From an uncultured Clostridium sp. (lineage in GTDB: Bacteria; Bacillota; Clostridia; Clostridiales; Clostridiaceae): 64,000 nt of DNA. The translations under genes and the position numbers were made by a program. Numbering within the stretch: position 1 is the first letter of the stretch; each line of letters starts with the position of its first letter. The notes below the pieces were generated by a model that did no database searches, was not told the origin of the DNA, and worked only from the letters and a program-made list of their open reading frames with translations. Below are positions 45,301-52,877 of this stretch, piece after piece. The stretch spans positions 1 through 64,000 of the forward strand of contig CALBDU010000043.1 in the NCBI GenBank assembly GCA_937927335.1, written 5' to 3'.

Positions 45301-47783
45301 AATTCTGCAGGTGCAACTAGGCTTCTTCTTAAATTATCAATGATTTTCCATCTTGAAAGTATATTTAGCTGAGATTTTTTAAATATCCATGATATTATCT
45401 GCCAGTCTCCTCTGACCCACCTATGAAGTCTCCTGGAGAATGAATTGTAATATGCCGGATAATCATCTATAAACTCCACATCTGTAACCAGTCCTGCTCT
45501 GGTATAGGAACCTTCCAGAAGATCATGGCTTAATACAAGATTTTCAGGAATTTTATCCTTTAGAACCTCCATAAAAACATCCAGGTCATAGATGCCCTTT
45601 CCTGTATAAATACCTTCGTCAAATAAATCTTCATAAACATCTGACACTGATGTGGAATATATATCTATTCCTGCATCACCCGAAAAAACCCTTGAAAATA
45701 ATGTCCTGCCTGCACTCTCAGTACTTATTCCTATTCTGGGCTGCAGCAGCCCGTGACCTCTTATCACCCTTCCCTTACAGCTGTCTACTACAGGGCGGTT
45801 TAAAACGTGATGCATAGCACCGATAAGCCTCCTGGCCGTATTTAAAGGCAGTCTGGTGTCCGAATCCAGAGTTATAACATATTTTACACCCATAACCTTC
45901 ACCAGACTGCTGCTGATGGTTGTAAAGCTGGTGTTATGCTCCCCTCTCAGAAGCTTGTTGAATTCCATAAGTTTGCCACGTTTTCTCTCCCAGCCCATAA
46001 ACCTGTTCTGTTTTTCGTTGTAAATTCTCCTCCGGTTCAAAAAATAAAAAATCTCCTCGCCAGGTCTGCAGTATTTTTCATTAAGTCTGCCAATTTCCTT
46101 TAGAGCAACAGCAATATATTCCTGATCCTCCAGGCAGCTTTCCTGGTCACTGTCCATAAAGTCAGAAAGCAGAACAAAATATAGGTTTCTTTCACGATTT
46201 GCCATATAGTGAACTTCCATGTCGCTTATCAGCTGTTTTATTCTTTCAGCATCCTCAAGCAGTGCAGGAACTGCTATAACTGTACTGCAATATTCCGGAA
46301 TGCCGTCCTTGAATTCTATTTTAGGTATGAACCTAGGTGTCACAAGATAATTTAGGCTCCAGTTAAAGGCAGGAATTACAACTTCACTGCATGGAATTAA
46401 TACGGCAATAAAAGCCAGTATAAATTCCCAGACACTGTGTCCAGGATAACTGGAATAGTTTAATATGCATAAAAAGAAGGCAAGCAGCAATGTAGTGGTT
46501 GAAACAGAGCCAAGATATATGGGAACTAAATTCCTTTTAACCAGATTATCAAGGGGTCTACTTAAATTCAGCTTTGCTGTGAGAACTTTAATTCCTTCAT
46601 CCACCAGGTAATAGCCTGCATGCCTTTCATAATCGTTTTGGCTGTTGTTTTCAACTGCCTCTTTTGCACATTGTATTGACATTCGTGCTATATAGGCTTC
46701 TGATAGCCTTGTTTTTTCAGCAATCTTTTCCACACTGTGCCTGTAGTAATCTCTTGATTGGAAGTCCATGGAGCTGTACAGGCCCAGAGGGTCCTCTTTT
46801 AATATGCTTTCCACCACACTGAATTTTTCGAAATTCACTCTCCAGTTCATGTTAGCTGTTTCCCGTATTCCGGTTATACAGCTGCCCATTAAAATTTCGC
46901 AGGAGGCCTGTTTCTGATACTCAAGATTTATTATGCTGTCTGCATTGGTGTTTTTCCTTTCAAGTTCCTTGTCAATCCACTGATATACAGTCTGGTTCTC
47001 AACGGAGTTATCTCTGAGAGACTTTAAAAAACTGGAAACAAAATGGGAATTATAATCCATTCCCCTCAATATCCTTATTTCATTTATGGCTTCTTCAAGC
47101 TTATTATCATAAATTGCATCAACTATTTTATCGGCAGCCAGTTCCCCGCTTTTTATTTCCTTCTGGGCAAACACAATGCCCTGGACTACCCTGCTGATAT
47201 TTTCAATAAGGGCTATCCTTATCATTATTGGCACTGCCCATAGTTCCCCAATTGTAAGAATTGTATTCCTCTGGCATGCGTTTATATAGATCTCTATGGT
47301 TTTTTCATCTACTTTCCCGTCGCTGTGTTTAATAATTTCCGCAGCAATCAAATATATCCTGGGCATTCCTTTATATATTCCGCTTTTTATAACAGGAAGA
47401 TTTTTATAGTAGGCTTCCGGCATGCTGGCTTTTATGTCCCTATATTCCTTATCAATCATGTAGAAATTGTCCAGCAGCCACCGGGCACAGCTCATGATAT
47501 CCTTTCTGCTTTCTGCCTCATTAGCAGTAAACTCATAGCCATGCACAATCTTTTCATAGCTTTTATTGAGACTTTTCATTACAGCCTTTCTGTTTATATA
47601 TATACTTCCAGAGCAGCACTTAAAATTTTGTATTTCATCAGCGCTTTTCTCCAGGGCATCTCTGTTAATATTTATTACAGGTATATCCCAGGAGCCGCTT
47701 TCCTTCTTTTTATTTCCAGCTCCATATATAAATACGGCTGCAGCCAATAATACAATGCATAAAGCTATAATATAATACATCAA
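39357..47783 (-). CDS. Cyclic beta-1,2-glucan synthase (NdvB/ChvB/Cgs family)
   Basis: This 2,808-residue membrane protein has the size and layout of NdvB-type synthases. An N-terminal membrane segment (2-22) leads to a cytoplasmic region, then paired segments near 425-480. A GT84 glycosyltransferase region has DSDTRLP near residue 640 and RRLHRWVRGDWQ near residue 790; more segments span about 820-985. Carbohydrate-binding and GH94-like phosphorylase domains follow, with the diagnostic GDWNDG near residue 2494, which set chain length in Brucella Cgs. The enzyme would build cyclic or linear beta-1,2-glucan from UDP-glucose at the membrane. It is the largest gene here, follows lysA across a terminator, and has no export partner (NdvA-like ABC) nearby. 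Confidence 0.93.
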   Translation of the reverse strand: MMYYIIALCIVLLAAAVFIYGAGNKKKESGSWDIPVININRDALEKSADEIQNFKCCSGSIYINRKAVMKSLNKSYEKIVHGYEFTANEAESRKDIMSCARWLLDNFYMIDKEYRDIKASMPEAYYKNLPVIKSGIYKGMPRIYLIAAEIIKHSDGKVDEKTIEIYINACQRNTILTIGELWAVPIMIRIALIENISRVVQGIVFAQKEIKSGELAADKIVDAIYDNKLEEAINEIRILRGMDYNSHFVSSFLKSLRDNSVENQTVYQWIDKELERKNTNADSIINLEYQKQASCEILMGSCITGIRETANMNWRVNFEKFSVVESILKEDPLGLYSSMDFQSRDYYRHSVEKIAEKTRLSEAYIARMSIQCAKEAVENNSQNDYERHAGYYLVDEGIKVLTAKLNLSRPLDNLVKRNLVPIYLGSVSTTTLLLAFFLCILNYSSYPGHSVWEFILAFIAVLIPCSEVVIPAFNWSLNYLVTPRFIPKIEFKDGIPEYCSTVIAVPALLEDAERIKQLISDMEVHYMANRERNLYFVLLSDFMDSDQESCLEDQEYIAVALKEIGRLNEKYCRPGEEIFYFLNRRRIYNEKQNRFMGWERKRGKLMEFNKLLRGEHNTSFTTISSSLVKVMGVKYVITLDSDTRLPLNTARRLIGAMHHVLNRPVVDSCKGRVIRGHGLLQPRIGISTESAGRTLFSRVFSGDAGIDIYSTSVSDVYEDLFDEGIYTGKGIYDLDVFMEVLKDKIPENLVLSHDLLEGSYTRAGLVTDVEFIDDYPAYYNSFSRRLHRWVRGDWQIISWIFKKSQLNILSRWKIIDNLRRSLVAPAEFFLITLAIILLPGEGEWMLVAFASIISPILFDVSEGVVFRSKNSSRMDKLMGTAAIFEKVFLVFVFLPYKAYLMADAVIRTLYRLNVSKRNLLEWQTAENAENQCGKDMADYLKSMSFSMAAGVLLFLSALSRGYNTAFVMLPYCGIWTVAPFIAYMVSKEVNITNHAINSEQQRNIRRIARKTWAYFEDFITEEDNWLAPDNYQEFPPNGLAHRTSPTNLGMGIISNISAYDLGFIGIKELSERLESTLEVMERLPKFRGHFLNWYDTKTLEPLIPRYISTVDSGNLAGYLMVASQSLKEYSCGELINGNVPSGVLDLLILSQQEVEEELAIKECYLEEIRDFENFQFEINSFRDKAASIIQKQDFIIQDRKHMYWNSKLKKFLLRIIDELKVNEDIIQKNNIMVKIDELRCKLENMANSMDFTLLYDENRQLFSIGYEMDKGCLSNCYYDLLASESRQASFIAIAKGQVDPGHWFKLGRTMAVYGGAKGLVSWSGTMFEYFMPLIIMKGYTHTLLDESCRAAVREQMNYSKGKSKFWGISESAFYKFDMGMNYQYRAFGAPNTALKSGAGDELVLSPYSTLLAMMINLKDSLSNIEIMIREGMEGRYGFYEAADCTSSRIGKGKEKAVIKSYMVHHQGMSLLSIENVLLSNVLQERFHSIPEIKAAELLLQERVPSTAVYRKSSIYEPVAGIKENCRIIPRTNNKLPAGMPRVNLISNGEYSIMVTNRGGGYSKYGDLLINRWKEDVSFDSYGMFFYIKNLNSGDYWSNAFEPSRTVPDKYETAFSEGKARFERTDGSITTSTEIIVSQEDNAELRKVTLVNHGDAARDIEITSYFEVTIAKLEADMAHPGFSNLFIKTEHVETPDCIIASRRPRSKSEKQNWIMHSLTLEGEKTGSLSWETSRQDFIGRGRNLQSPWAMEDEAPLKNTQGEVLDPIFSLRVRVRIEKGKSCTMYFSTGISDSREGVIELACKYKDLHNISRAFDLSWTHSTLELKYLGIKSPMANLFQDLASYIIYINRTLKDREALIKNGASGQPALWCFGISGDIPIVTVAAEGSEQLDHVRQMLLAHEYLSKKGLKLDLVILNKEEASYIQNFQDSLKELVDSGYARDKQNKPGGIFILNSTSLKAEDINLIKAVSRFVLDCREGSLLWKMKNIEIPETNYEKLEIRHLDFSFKWYSFGTYKLNYFNGFGGFHSKNSSYVIILKNFENTPAPWINVITNGKFGFQVSESGISYTWNKNSRENKLTSWSNDPVRDSESEALLLRDEQTGLKWGISPKPFRDNGEYIIEHGFGYSSFRHLANGIASEMTMFVPLNERIKIIKVTLKNLSDIERSLSLTYYARLVLGVAAEKTSQYIFSKYVDSQGYIYAENTFSQYFNNEKCYLKIEGGVDTTYTGDRSEFIGNGTPDEPEAMNNIRFSNNSGAGYDPCLAGNCKIKLGIGEERELVILLGQESDKTEIEKLILIYSSIKNINQGLEEVKKYWSGLTETIQVSTPDKSMDLMLNGWLVYQTLACRIWARTAFYQSGGAYGFRDQLQDTMALSYIDPSITREHILYSASRQFTEGDVQHWWHPVIESGIRTRFSDDLLWLPYVVEDYIKNTGDYSILDETAPYLADKPLNSGEDERYSISGKSKEVGTIYQHCIGALNKALKYGRHELPLMGSGDWNDGFSSIGNQGEGESIWLGWFLYKILDEFLSLCERMGDHESACKYTAEKNFLVFNLEKNGWDGDWYRRAYFDDGTPLGSIQNDECKIDSIAQSWAVISGGAKESRTKLCMEAVEKHLIKEDKGLIALFSPPFDKTNLEPGYIKGYLPGVRENGGQYTHGAVWVVIAMAKMGNGNRAWQLFNMLNQINHTRTYLECQIYKTEPYVIAADVYTAAPHMGRGGWSWYTGAAGWMYRAGIEWILGLKILGKEGFSIEPCVPDSWDNFSMNYRKGECLYHINVIRDSKKGIYINNKIIKSGIVPFYKNGEYEVKVII

Positions 47784-47853
47784 ATCATCCTTTCAAAAAG
47801 AATTGCACTTTATGTATTATTCCCGGCAGGCCCGGATTTATTTATTTATATAA

Positions 47854-47884
47854 AAAAGATGCATAAATAAATTATGCATCTTTT
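47854..47884 (-). terminator. Terminator after lysA
   Basis: A perfect 13-bp stem AAAAGATGCATAA/TTATGCATCTTTT with a 5-base loop lies directly after the lysA stop. The stem's own T-rich arm makes it work on either strand. Confidence 0.85.
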
Positions 47885-47885
47885 A

Positions 47886-49184
47886 TTATAAACCAAGCTC
47901 GTTGCTTATCATTTCCTCATAGGACTGCCTTTTGCATATGAGTTTTGTCTGGCCGTTGTTTACAAGCACCACTGCAGCTTTTGGTATTTTATTGTAGTTG
48001 TTGGACATGGAGTAGCAGTAGGCTCCTGTGGCAAATACAGCAAGGATATCGCCGCTTTCAGCTTTTGCCATCTCAAAATCTTTTATGAGTATGTCACCAG
48101 ATTCACAACACTTTCCTGCAATGGTAACTGCCTCCTTTTCCTCCGGTTCCATTTTACTGCAGATTGCACATTCGTAATCCGCATCATATAGGGAGGGCCT
48201 TATATTATCCGTCATGCCTCCGTCTACAGCCACGTATTTTCTTATACTAGGGACCTCCTTGATGGACCCGATGGTATACAAGGTAGTGCCTGAATTACCA
48301 ACTATTGACCTTCCTGGTTCAATGGTCAGAGCAGGTATTTCCATGCCCAGCTCCTGACATTTCTCAAAGGCTCTGTTTAATATTACACCAGAAAAGTCCT
48401 CAATTGAAAGTGGGTCATCCCATTCCTTATAGTAAATTCCAAAGCCTCCTCCAAGGTCCAGTTCCTTAACCTCAAGACCTGCCTTTTCCTTAATTTCAGC
48501 AACAATTTCAAGCATTGTATCTACAGCATCTTCATAGGGCTGGGTTTCAAATATCTGTGATCCAATATGGCAGTGTATTCCTCCAAATTCAATATTGGAA
48601 AAAGAATCTGCCTTTTTTACTGCTTCCATAATATTATTTTCCAAGGGTGTAAAACCAAACTTTGAATCAATTTGTCCCGTTTTAATGTAATCATGGGTAT
48701 GGGCTTCTATTCCTGGAGTGAGCCTTAACAAAATCCTCTGTTTAACTCCGGCTTCTTTTGCTAGACTGTTAACCAGCTCCATCTCATAGAAATTATCCAC
48801 CACAAAGGTTCCTACCCTATACTCAATTCCCATACTGATTTCATCCGGGGTTTTGTTATTGCCGTGGAAATAAACCTTTTCCATGGGGAACCCGCTTTTA
48901 TGGGCAGTATACAGCTCACCGCCGGATACTACATCCAGGCATAATCCCTCCTGGTCAATTATCTGGCACATAGCCTTTGTGAGAAATGCCTTTCCCGCAT
49001 ATGCCACTCTGTTTTTTCCATTACCTGCTTTAAACGCTTTATAATATCTTCTGCACTGACTTCTAATCAGGGCTTCATCCATGACATAAAGGGGAGTCTT
49101 GTATTCCTTTGCCAGGTCTTCAGCACTTATTCCGCCAATATAAAGGGTGTTGTTCTTAACTTCCATACTCCCTAATAATTTCAT
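47886..49184 (-). CDS. lysA: Diaminopimelate decarboxylase
   Basis: The 432-residue PLP enzyme has the active lysine in RVAYAGKAFLT near residue 64, HCHIGSQIF, the phosphate-binding LDLGGGFGI and the cysteine/aspartate motif CESGDIL. It decarboxylates meso-diaminopimelate to lysine, the last step of the pathway. GGAGG precedes the ATG, 15 bases after the lysC stop, so lysC-lysA form an operon under the lysine riboswitch. Confidence 0.97.
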   Translation of the reverse strand: MKLLGSMEVKNNTLYIGGISAEDLAKEYKTPLYVMDEALIRSQCRRYYKAFKAGNGKNRVAYAGKAFLTKAMCQIIDQEGLCLDVVSGGELYTAHKSGFPMEKVYFHGNNKTPDEISMGIEYRVGTFVVDNFYEMELVNSLAKEAGVKQRILLRLTPGIEAHTHDYIKTGQIDSKFGFTPLENNIMEAVKKADSFSNIEFGGIHCHIGSQIFETQPYEDAVDTMLEIVAEIKEKAGLEVKELDLGGGFGIYYKEWDDPLSIEDFSGVILNRAFEKCQELGMEIPALTIEPGRSIVGNSGTTLYTIGSIKEVPSIRKYVAVDGGMTDNIRPSLYDADYECAICSKMEPEEKEAVTIAGKCCESGDILIKDFEMAKAESGDILAVFATGAYCYSMSNNYNKIPKAAVVLVNNGQTKLICKRQSYEEMISNELGL

Positions 49185-49199
49185 ATTAATGCCTCCGGT

Positions 49200-50405
49200 T
49201 TACAGATTAAATTCTGTTGCTATCAGTTCTATGGCTCTTTGTTTATCCTCCTGCTTTATTGCGCAGGTAATTCTTATTTCTGAGGTGGTAATCATTTTAA
49301 CTTCAATTTTATTCTGTTTGAAGATTTTAAATACCTTTGCAGCCACACCGGAGGTTGTCTTCATTCCTATACCTACTATGGAGAACTTTGTAATATCTTG
49401 ATCTATGGCAATGTTATCTTTATTTGAGTAAAATTTTTCAATGATATCAAGACATTCCTTTAAATCTGTTTTTGGTATGGTAAAGGATATATTTACCTTA
49501 TTATCTACAGGTGCAGTCTGGCTTATCATATCGATATTTATTCTTTTCTTTGCCACGCTTTCAAATAAGTCTGACAAAAGATTTATATCATTGTTTATTT
49601 CCTTTATGGTAATGGCTACATCGTCATCACTGGTTGCCAGTCCTGTTATTGGTTTGCTTTCCATATTCATTTTGTTTGATACCTCCCTGATTACTGTTCC
49701 TTTTATATCACTGTTGCTCAAGCCTACATATATAGGTATTCCATACTTTTGACCAAGTTCTATGGATCTTGAGTGCATTACCTGTGCTCCCAGGCTTGAA
49801 AGCTCAAGCATCTCTTCATAATCAATTTCGTCCAGCTTCTTCGCGTTTTTATATTTTCTTGGATCTACGCTGTATATACCATCCACGTCAGTATATATTT
49901 CGCAGCTGCCCTTCAGTTTAACTGCAATTGCCACGGCAGAGGTATCTGAACCTCCTCGGCCAAGTGTAGTAATATCCCCTTCTTCATTCACACCCTGAAA
50001 GCCTGCTACGATAACTATCTTTCCTTCGTTAAGGCTTTTTCTGATTTTTTTGTTATCAATATCATATATAAGGGATTTTCCGTATTGCCCATTGGTTTTT
50101 ATTCCTATCTGGTATGCAGTGTAGCTTATTGCCTCCTGCCCAAGGGCTTGAATAGCAATTGCCAGCAATGCACAGGATATCATCTCTCCTGTGGAAAGCA
50201 GTGCATCCATCTCCCTTTTGTCAGGATTATCTGTAATCTGACCCGCCATTTCTATCAAATCGTCTGTGGTATCTCCCATAGCTGAAACCACTACCACCAG
50301 GTCGTCTCCTGCTCTCTTCCTTTTTACTGCTGTTTCAGCAACCTTTTTGATTTTGTCAATAGAACCTACGGAACTACCCCCATACTTTTGCACAACTACT
50401 GCCAC
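49200..50405 (-). CDS. lysC: Aspartate kinase
   Basis: The 401-residue kinase starts VVVQKYGGSSVG, has GRGGSDTSAVAIAV and ends with paired ACT domains (about 265-401) that bind the feedback amino acid. It phosphorylates aspartate at the head of lysine, threonine and methionine synthesis. The start is GTG with AGGAGA 8 bases upstream. Control is by the lysine riboswitch in the leader; feedback by lysine at the ACT domains is likely. Confidence 0.97.
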   Translation of the reverse strand: MAVVVQKYGGSSVGSIDKIKKVAETAVKRKRAGDDLVVVVSAMGDTTDDLIEMAGQITDNPDKREMDALLSTGEMISCALLAIAIQALGQEAISYTAYQIGIKTNGQYGKSLIYDIDNKKIRKSLNEGKIVIVAGFQGVNEEGDITTLGRGGSDTSAVAIAVKLKGSCEIYTDVDGIYSVDPRKYKNAKKLDEIDYEEMLELSSLGAQVMHSRSIELGQKYGIPIYVGLSNSDIKGTVIREVSNKMNMESKPITGLATSDDDVAITIKEINNDINLLSDLFESVAKKRINIDMISQTAPVDNKVNISFTIPKTDLKECLDIIEKFYSNKDNIAIDQDITKFSIVGIGMKTTSGVAAKVFKIFKQNKIEVKMITTSEIRITCAIKQEDKQRAIELIATEFNL

Positions 50406-50444
50406 AATATCACTCTCCTATTCCTAAATGTGAAATTCAATGCC

Positions 50445-50699
50445 TATAAAAAAATGAACACGGCAAAGGAACACCTTGCCATATTCATATGTAAATACAA
50501 CGTTGTGACTCCTTTGTAGCTCTCCACTTTAAAAAAAGTGACAACTCCCCATATATTATATGTGGAGCCAGATAATAATCCCGCCGGACCGTTATCTTCG
50601 GCTGTAATTCCTTTTTCTGCAATCATTGCCTGCCGGCTCACTACAGATACTATTAATTAACAGCGCCTCTACCCTAAGGCATCCATATTAAATTTGAAT
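50445..50699 (-). ncRNA. Lysine riboswitch (L box) controlling lysC-lysA
   Basis: The minus-strand leader has the conserved L-box pieces in order: GGTAGAGGCGC, AGTAT, CAGCCGAAG, TCTGGCTCCAC, GGAGTTGTCAC and GTGGAGAGCTAC. A rho-independent terminator GGCAAGG/CCTTTGCC, extended by TGAA/TTCA pairs, ends in ATTTTTTT at 50454-50448. Lysine binding to the five-helix junction should favour the terminator and shut off lysC-lysA. Confidence 0.9.
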
Positions 50700-50705
50700 A
50701 AATCC

Positions 50706-50734
50706 ATAATACCATAAGTAATTATACATTTCAA
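50706..50734 (-). promoter_or_regulatory. Sigma-A promoter for lysC riboswitch transcript
   Basis: TTGAAA and TATTAT are spaced by 17 bases on the minus strand; the predicted start near 50699 is the 5' end of the riboswitch. Confidence 0.75.
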
Positions 50735-50754
50735 CCGCTTTGTATGCATTTTTA

Positions 50755-52056
50755 TTAATAATTATAATATTCTAAAAAAGACTGTAGTGCATAATTATAA
50801 TCTTCAACCCCGCCAAGCTCCCTGATTGAATGCATTGCCAGTATAGCTATACCCATATCAAGTGAAAGAATATTCAGGCTTGAGGAAGCAGCCGGCCCAA
50901 TGGTGGAGCCTCCCCTTTCATCGGACCTGTTTACATATTTTTGCACAGGAATGCCGCAGTCCTTGCATATTGATTCATAAACTGCTCCAGAAACAGCATC
51001 AGTGGTGTAGCTCTGGCTGGCACTTATTTTAATTATGGGTCCTTGGTTTATTAAAGGCCTGTTTATGGGATCGCTTTTTTCAGGATAGTTAGGGTGCAAT
51101 GCATGACCCAGATCACAGGATATTAAAAATGACCTTGCTTGAGCTCTTAAATAATCCTCTCTGTCCATTCCCATGGACATTGCTATCCTCTCCAGTATAG
51201 AGGTAAGCATATTTGAATTTGCTCCCTGTCTTGTGGTATTTCCAACCTCCTCATTATCAAAGCATGCCATCACTTTGGTGCATTGTGTATTTTTCGATGA
51301 AACCAGTGCATTTATCCCTGCATAAACCATGGAGAGGTCATCCAGTCTTCCTGAGGAAATGAATTCATTGTTCAATCCCGCTATGCAGCCCTTTTGGTAT
51401 TCATAGAGATACAAGTCAAAATCTGCTATATCATCTACATGAATATTAAGTTCCTCTGCAATTAATTTCTGCAGGTAGTTTTTACTTTCAAAATTTTTGC
51501 TTACCATTGTTAAAATGGGAAGGATATCTTTCTGCCTGTTAAGTTCCACTCCTTTATTCACATCGCGGTTCATGTGTATTGACAGGTTTGGTATTACAAG
51601 AATAGGTTTATTAATATTAACCAGACTTATCTCCGGATGCATAGCATCCTTTGTTTTGATCACTACCCTTCCTGAAATGGAAAGTGGCCTGTCTAGCCAG
51701 GTATTTATTATAGGAGATCCGTAAACCTCAGTATTAAGCTTTAAATATGACTTCTCCACTTCCATTTCCGGACATGGTTTAATTCTGAAGCCTGGTGAAT
51801 CATTATGAGCGCCTATTATTTTAAAACCGTACTCTGCCACACTGCCAAGTCCCGCTGTAAATGCAATTATTGCAGATCCGTTTCTGATAACAAAATATCT
51901 GCCTCCATTTTTAATTTCCCATCTATCTTCTTCTTTAAGCTGTTTGAACCCGTTTGACATTAAAACTTCCCTTATGTTTTCCACTGCATGATAGGAGTCA
52001 GGACTTTTATATATAAAATCTATTAGCTTTTGAGCTTCTGTTATACTATTATTCAT
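50755..52056 (-). CDS. M18-family aminopeptidase (aspartyl aminopeptidase-like)
   Basis: The 433-residue protein has the M18 zinc ligands and catalytic motifs: IIGAHNDSPGFRIKP, SSGRLDDLSM, CFDNEEVGN and DLGHALHPNYPEKSDP. M18 enzymes form large tetrahedral cytoplasmic complexes that release N-terminal residues, often acidic. Length is normal. AGGAG precedes the ATG. It follows the rhodanese lipoprotein gene but is separated by a strong terminator. It is often listed as apeA/apeB in Firmicutes; the substrate is not readable here. Confidence 0.94.
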   Translation of the reverse strand: MNNSITEAQKLIDFIYKSPDSYHAVENIREVLMSNGFKQLKEEDRWEIKNGGRYFVIRNGSAIIAFTAGLGSVAEYGFKIIGAHNDSPGFRIKPCPEMEVEKSYLKLNTEVYGSPIINTWLDRPLSISGRVVIKTKDAMHPEISLVNINKPILVIPNLSIHMNRDVNKGVELNRQKDILPILTMVSKNFESKNYLQKLIAEELNIHVDDIADFDLYLYEYQKGCIAGLNNEFISSGRLDDLSMVYAGINALVSSKNTQCTKVMACFDNEEVGNTTRQGANSNMLTSILERIAMSMGMDREDYLRAQARSFLISCDLGHALHPNYPEKSDPINRPLINQGPIIKISASQSYTTDAVSGAVYESICKDCGIPVQKYVNRSDERGGSTIGPAASSSLNILSLDMGIAILAMHSIRELGGVEDYNYALQSFLEYYNY

Positions 52057-52104
52057 ATTGATTCTCCTTTTATTAAACCTGATAACAATAGTATACCAAA
52101 ACTT

Positions 52105-52146
52105 AAAAAAAAAGAAACTTATTATGATACACCCATAACAAGTTTC
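52105..52146 (-). terminator. Terminator after the rhodanese lipoprotein gene
   Basis: A 13-bp stem GAAACTTGTTATG/CATAATAAGTTTC with one G-U pair and a 7-base loop is followed by nine T residues on the minus strand, eight bases after the stop. Confidence 0.92.
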
Positions 52147-52154
52147 CTAAAATT

Positions 52155-52703
52155 CTATTTTTCCACAGTATATTTGGCATCCTGCCATGCAACAATGCCG
52201 CCTGGCTGCCTGTATACATTTTTATAGCCCAATTCTACGGCAATTTTAGCGCCTACATCGCTTCTTGCACAGGATGTAAATCCGCAATAAAGAACTACTG
52301 TCTTGTTCTTATCTGCTGGAAGAAGCTTAATAAATGCCGCCTTTTGCTCTGCAGTAACATCATTCATGCCTGTTTTTGGAAGTTCAGCATTTACTGCACC
52401 AGGTATATGTCCATTTTTGAAGCTTGATGCAGGCATGGTATCAATAATCACCATGTCCTTTTTGCTATCTACCCAGGATTTAAGCTCTTCAGTGCTTACA
52501 AGGCTGTATTTTCCTTCCTCTTTAGCTTTAACAAGACTCATTGCTGCCTTTTCTATGTTCTGTTCATTACCATCTACTGCTGTACCTACAGTTTTTGCTG
52601 GTGTTTGTGCTGCTGGCTGCTGGCTGGTTTTTGATGAACATCCGGCAAACAATGCCGCTGACAATGCCAGTACCATTATAAATGCAATACCTTTTCTTTT
52701 CAT
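52155..52703 (-). CDS. Rhodanese-domain lipoprotein
   Basis: The 182-residue protein has a lipoprotein signal (MKRKGIAFIMVLALSAALFA, lipobox FAGC) and one rhodanese domain. VIIDTMPASSFKNGHIPGAVN is present in two parts near residue 90, and the active-site loop is LYCGFTSCARS near residue 145. It would sit on the outer face of the membrane and move sulfane sulfur or act in thiol chemistry. GAGGGGGG precedes the ATG at 52703; an upstream TTG lies too close to that site. It is monocistronic with a terminator. Confidence 0.92.
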   Translation of the reverse strand: MKRKGIAFIMVLALSAALFAGCSSKTSQQPAAQTPAKTVGTAVDGNEQNIEKAAMSLVKAKEEGKYSLVSTEELKSWVDSKKDMVIIDTMPASSFKNGHIPGAVNAELPKTGMNDVTAEQKAAFIKLLPADKNKTVVLYCGFTSCARSDVGAKIAVELGYKNVYRQPGGIVAWQDAKYTVEK

Positions 52704-52826
52704 ATTATCCCCCCTCAATCAAAATCAATTTATATTACCATATTTGGTATATTTTTGTCCTTAAATATTCAAAGATGCAATAAATGGGCTATTGATCATA
52801 AATATTTTTTATACCTCATACACCAT

Positions 52827-52854
52827 TTGTTTTAAGCAGCATATCATATATAGT
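52827..52854 (+). promoter_or_regulatory. Sigma-A promoter for the tandem ATPase gene
   Basis: TTGTTT and TATAGT are spaced by 16 bases, 23 bases before the start codon. Confidence 0.55.
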
Positions 52855-52877
52855 ATTAATAATTTAAGGAGCTATAA

